Below are positions 5,319 through 6,502 of a stretch of 6,502 nucleotides of DNA, piece by piece; the first letter of the stretch is position 1, and the number at the start of each line of letters is the position of its first letter. The stretch covers positions 1 through 6,502 of the forward strand of contig JAJYFH010000041.1 in the NCBI GenBank assembly GCA_021791015.1, in the 5' to 3' direction. Made by a program: the position numbers and the translations under genes. The notes beneath the pieces were generated by a model that did not search any database, was not told the DNA's origin, and saw only the letters and a list, made by a program, of their open reading frames with translations. The DNA is from a bacterium (lineage in GTDB: Bacteria > Patescibacteriota > CPR2 > UBA1875 > JAJYID01).

Positions 5319-5327
5319 TGTTAAAAT
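5319..5327 (+). promoter_or_regulatory. Extended -10 promoter of rubrerythrin
   Basis: TGT-TAAAAT matches the extended -10 consensus with one change and lies about 30 bases before the rubrerythrin ATG. The -35 region is A-rich with no TTGACA-like box. AAGGAGG at 5345-5351, five bases before the ATG, is the best Shine-Dalgarno in the window, which suggests high expression. Confidence 0.55.
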
Positions 5328-5356
5328 GAGTTTTGTAAATTCATAAGGAGGCATAA

Positions 5357-5857
5357 ATGAAAGAAAAAACAGAAAAAAACGTGAAATTTGCTCTAGCCGG
5401 AGAGTCGCAAGCGCGCAGAAAGTATAAAGCATTTAAAGAGAAGGCGCTCGAAGAGGATTTAAACCAAGTCGCCAAGCTTTTTAAAGCGGCTGAGATGGGT
5501 GAGACTATTCACTCCGGCTATTTTTTAAGTAAATTAGATGGAGTTAAGGGCACTAAGGAAAACTTACAAGCTGCAATTGAGGGTGAAAGTTACGAGGCAG
5601 AAAATGCGTATCCTGCCATGATTGATGAGGCAGACGAAGAAGGTGAAGCGGATGTAAAACAGTATGTCGGATATGTCAAAACGGTTGAGGGTGAACATGC
5701 TGAGCTTTTTAAAAAAGCGCAGGAAGAACTCGGGAAAAATGAGAAGGTTGAATATTATGTCTGCGGGAGCTGCGGCCATATCCATTCAAATGAGGTGCCG
5801 GCAGTATGTCCTGTTTGCGGCGCACCGGGCGCAAAGTTTGTGAAGGTGGAGATTTAG
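5357..5857 (+). CDS. rbr: Rubrerythrin, 166 aa
   Basis: Rubrerythrin reduces hydrogen peroxide in the cytosol of anaerobes and microaerophiles, taking electrons through a rubredoxin-like site. All expected parts are present. The N-terminal four-helix ferritin-like domain (about 1-125) has diiron ligands E16, E49 with H52, E77 with E80, and E111 with H114. The C-terminal rubredoxin-like domain holds C136-GS-C139 and C151-PV-C154 for one Fe(Cys)4 centre. The length is slightly below that of the roughly 190-aa classical form, because the protein is compact and starts close to the first helix. AAGGAGG lies five bases before the ATG. It is monocistronic, with its own promoter, and is the last intact gene before the repeat tract. 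No PerR-like operator was recognised. Confidence 0.96.
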   Translation: MKEKTEKNVKFALAGESQARRKYKAFKEKALEEDLNQVAKLFKAAEMGETIHSGYFLSKLDGVKGTKENLQAAIEGESYEAENAYPAMIDEADEEGEADVKQYVGYVKTVEGEHAELFKKAQEELGKNEKVEYYVCGSCGHIHSNEVPAVCPVCGAPGAKFVKVEI

Positions 5858-5910
5858 TTTTTAAGACACCGGGGCGTTAATCTGTCATGAAGATCTTATG
5901 GCCACACCGA

Positions 5911-5999
5911 TGTCATTCCGGACTATTCCTTTAAAGTATAATCAGTTGATCCGGAATCCAGGTGTTTTTATAGATTCTGAAGTTAACTTAAGAATGACA
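5911..5999. repeat. 89-bp MITE-like element with TGTCATTC/GAATGACA ends
   Basis: TGTCATTC (5911-5918) is matched by its exact complement GAATGACA (5992-5999), bounding 89 bp with no coding frame. Inside, ATTCCGGA (5915-5922) pairs with TCCGGAAT (5950-5957), so the left half folds into a hairpin. TTAAAGTATAAT (5931-5942) is shared with the related copy at 6143-6154. This has the build of a small non-autonomous element, though an 8-bp terminal repeat is short and no target duplication was identified. Confidence 0.6.
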
Positions 6000-6003
6000 A
6001 GAG

Positions 6004-6030
6004 AGATCCTTCGACTTCGCTCAGGATGAC
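6004..6030. repeat. Dispersed hairpin repeat of the TCGACTTCGCTCAGGATGAC type
   Basis: ATCCT (6006-6010) pairs with AGGAT (6023-6027), and the sequence continues into GAC. I recognise TCGACTTCGCTCAGGATGAC as a common intergenic repeat in many unrelated bacterial genomes, including uncultivated ones. It begins five bases after the MITE-like element and shares the TCAT/ATGA end theme with it. Confidence 0.6.
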
Positions 6031-6104
6031 GCGGGGTGGCAAAAAAACACGGCTCCTCGTCAATTAGCGGGGTAAATTTTGGCAGTAATGAATCTTGCAG
6101 GCAC

Positions 6105-6176
6105 TGTCATTCTGGCGAGATTAGAAGACCAGAATCTTTCTCTTAAAGTATAATATTGATTCTGGACAAGCCAGAA
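6105..6176. repeat. Second, right-truncated copy of the TGTCATTC element
   Basis: TGTCATTCTGG (6105-6115) matches the left end of the element at 5911, and TTAAAGTATAAT (6143-6154) is identical to its interior motif, followed by a related TTGAT block. Two hairpins are visible: ATTCTGG/CCAGAAT (6110-6116 with 6129-6135) and TTCTGG/CCAGAA (6160-6165 with 6171-6176, 5-base loop). No GAATGACA end follows, so the right end is absent or diverged, on the side towards the transposase. Confidence 0.55.
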
Positions 6177-6229
6177 AGACCCATGCCATTGCTTACAATA
6201 TTTTATATAAAACTTGTTGCTACAACTTT

Positions 6230-6251
6230 TTCGTGCTTACTTAAGCACGAA
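6230..6251. repeat. Perfect 10-bp inverted repeat with 2-base loop
   Basis: TTCGTGCTTA (6230-6239) and TAAGCACGAA (6242-6251) flank CT. It lies 35 bases beyond the transposase stop codon. It could be a transcription stop for the transposase or part of the element's end. On the minus strand it is followed by A's, not T's, so it is not a classical intrinsic terminator. Between the rubrerythrin stop and the transposase stop (5858-6286) I see no coding frame, only these repeats. Confidence 0.65.
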
Positions 6252-6286
6252 TTTACCACGCTAAAGGTCAGAGAGCCAAAAATGTT

Positions 6287-6502
6287 TTAGGTACGGACCT
6301 TTTGTACTCCTCTTAATACTTCATTAGGCGTTAATCCATTTAAGGCAATGTGTTCTAAATCATTGTAATACATAATCCATAACTTTAACCTTAACTTTAA
6401 ATCTTCAAAGCTTTTGAATTTCATTTCATCATAGAAATGCTCCTGATCGGTGCGGTGAGATCTCTCAACCTTGCCGTTTTGGGCAGGCTTGCCCGGATCA
6501 AT
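6287..6502 (-). CDS. Integrase-type (DDE, IS481/IS3-like) transposase, C-terminal 71 residues
   Basis: The minus strand from the right edge reads an open frame of 71 residues to TAA at 6287-6289. It starts in the last part of an rve/DDE catalytic domain: PGKPAQNGKVERSHRT holds the N-G-x-x-E motif whose glutamate (residue 13 of the visible part) is the third catalytic acid. FKSFEDLKLRLKLWIMYYN and GLTPNEVL then form the usual C-terminal region of IS481- or IS3-group transposases. The two catalytic aspartates and the N-terminal helix-turn-helix lie outside the window, so group and intactness cannot be decided. Downstream of the stop there is only the hairpin and repeat tract, where the end of the insertion sequence should lie. 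Confidence 0.9.
   Translation of the reverse strand: MDPGKPAQNGKVERSHRTDQEHFYDEMKFKSFEDLKLRLKLWIMYYNDLEHIALNGLTPNEVLRGVQKVRT

Noticed and set aside
3607..6189. Shared 12-mer GACCCATGCCAT at 3607-3618 and 6178-6189
   Set aside because: The second site lacks the palindromic arms of the first, so the match is too short to call a second copy of the 3598-3632 element.
5905..6190. CRISPR array
   Set aside because: Repeats are of unequal length and spacing, carry inverted-repeat ends and occur only about twice; no regular repeat-spacer pattern and no cas gene.

Overview
The window is bacterial DNA of moderate GC content. Genes are compact and mostly monocistronic, and every stop codon type is in use (TAG often, TGA at two ends), so the standard code or code 11 fits. 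Rubrerythrin suggests an anaerobic or microaerophilic host. The repeat-rich spacers and small-protein content resemble uncultivated candidate-phylum (Patescibacteria-like) or other metagenomic genomes, but nothing here fixes the taxon.

Layout. 1-127: C-terminal end of an unrecognised gene, followed by a textbook terminator with a UUCG loop. 229-492: a small orphan gene with its own promoter and ribosome binding site. 513-995 (minus): an AHSA1-type SRPBCC protein, divergent from a DUF1801/YdhG-like gene (1064-1424) that is broken by a one-base frameshift. 1437-3506: a large predicted P-loop ATPase made of two homologous ATPase halves. One in-frame TAA splits it into pieces at 1541-1966 and 2018-3478, and a 16-bp direct repeat flanks the unit. 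3515-3632: two GC-rich palindromes behind an orphan promoter-like site. 3703-4607: nitroreductase and VOC/glyoxalase-like genes joined by an ATGA overlap. 4681-5276: an HD-domain hydrolase (YfbR/HD_3-like) broken by a one-base frameshift. 5357-5857: rubrerythrin. 5858-6286: no gene, but several short inverted-repeat elements and a hairpin. 6287-6502 (minus): C-terminal end of an integrase-type (DDE) transposase running off the window.

How the genes fit together. The small enzymes (SRPBCC, DUF1801, nitroreductase, VOC, HD phosphohydrolase, rubrerythrin) look like an accessory housekeeping and stress set rather than one pathway; only nitroreductase and VOC are clearly co-translated. Three of the larger genes carry single lesions: one nonsense codon and two indels in T runs. 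This is either gene decay next to mobile repeats or consensus error in the assembly. The most unusual item is the tandem ATPase. The two halves align closely enough to show that the stop lies inside a conserved segment. Both halves share an atypical signature and lack the usual switch histidine. Several genes are preceded by extended -10 (TGnTAnnnT) sites with weak or no -35 boxes.
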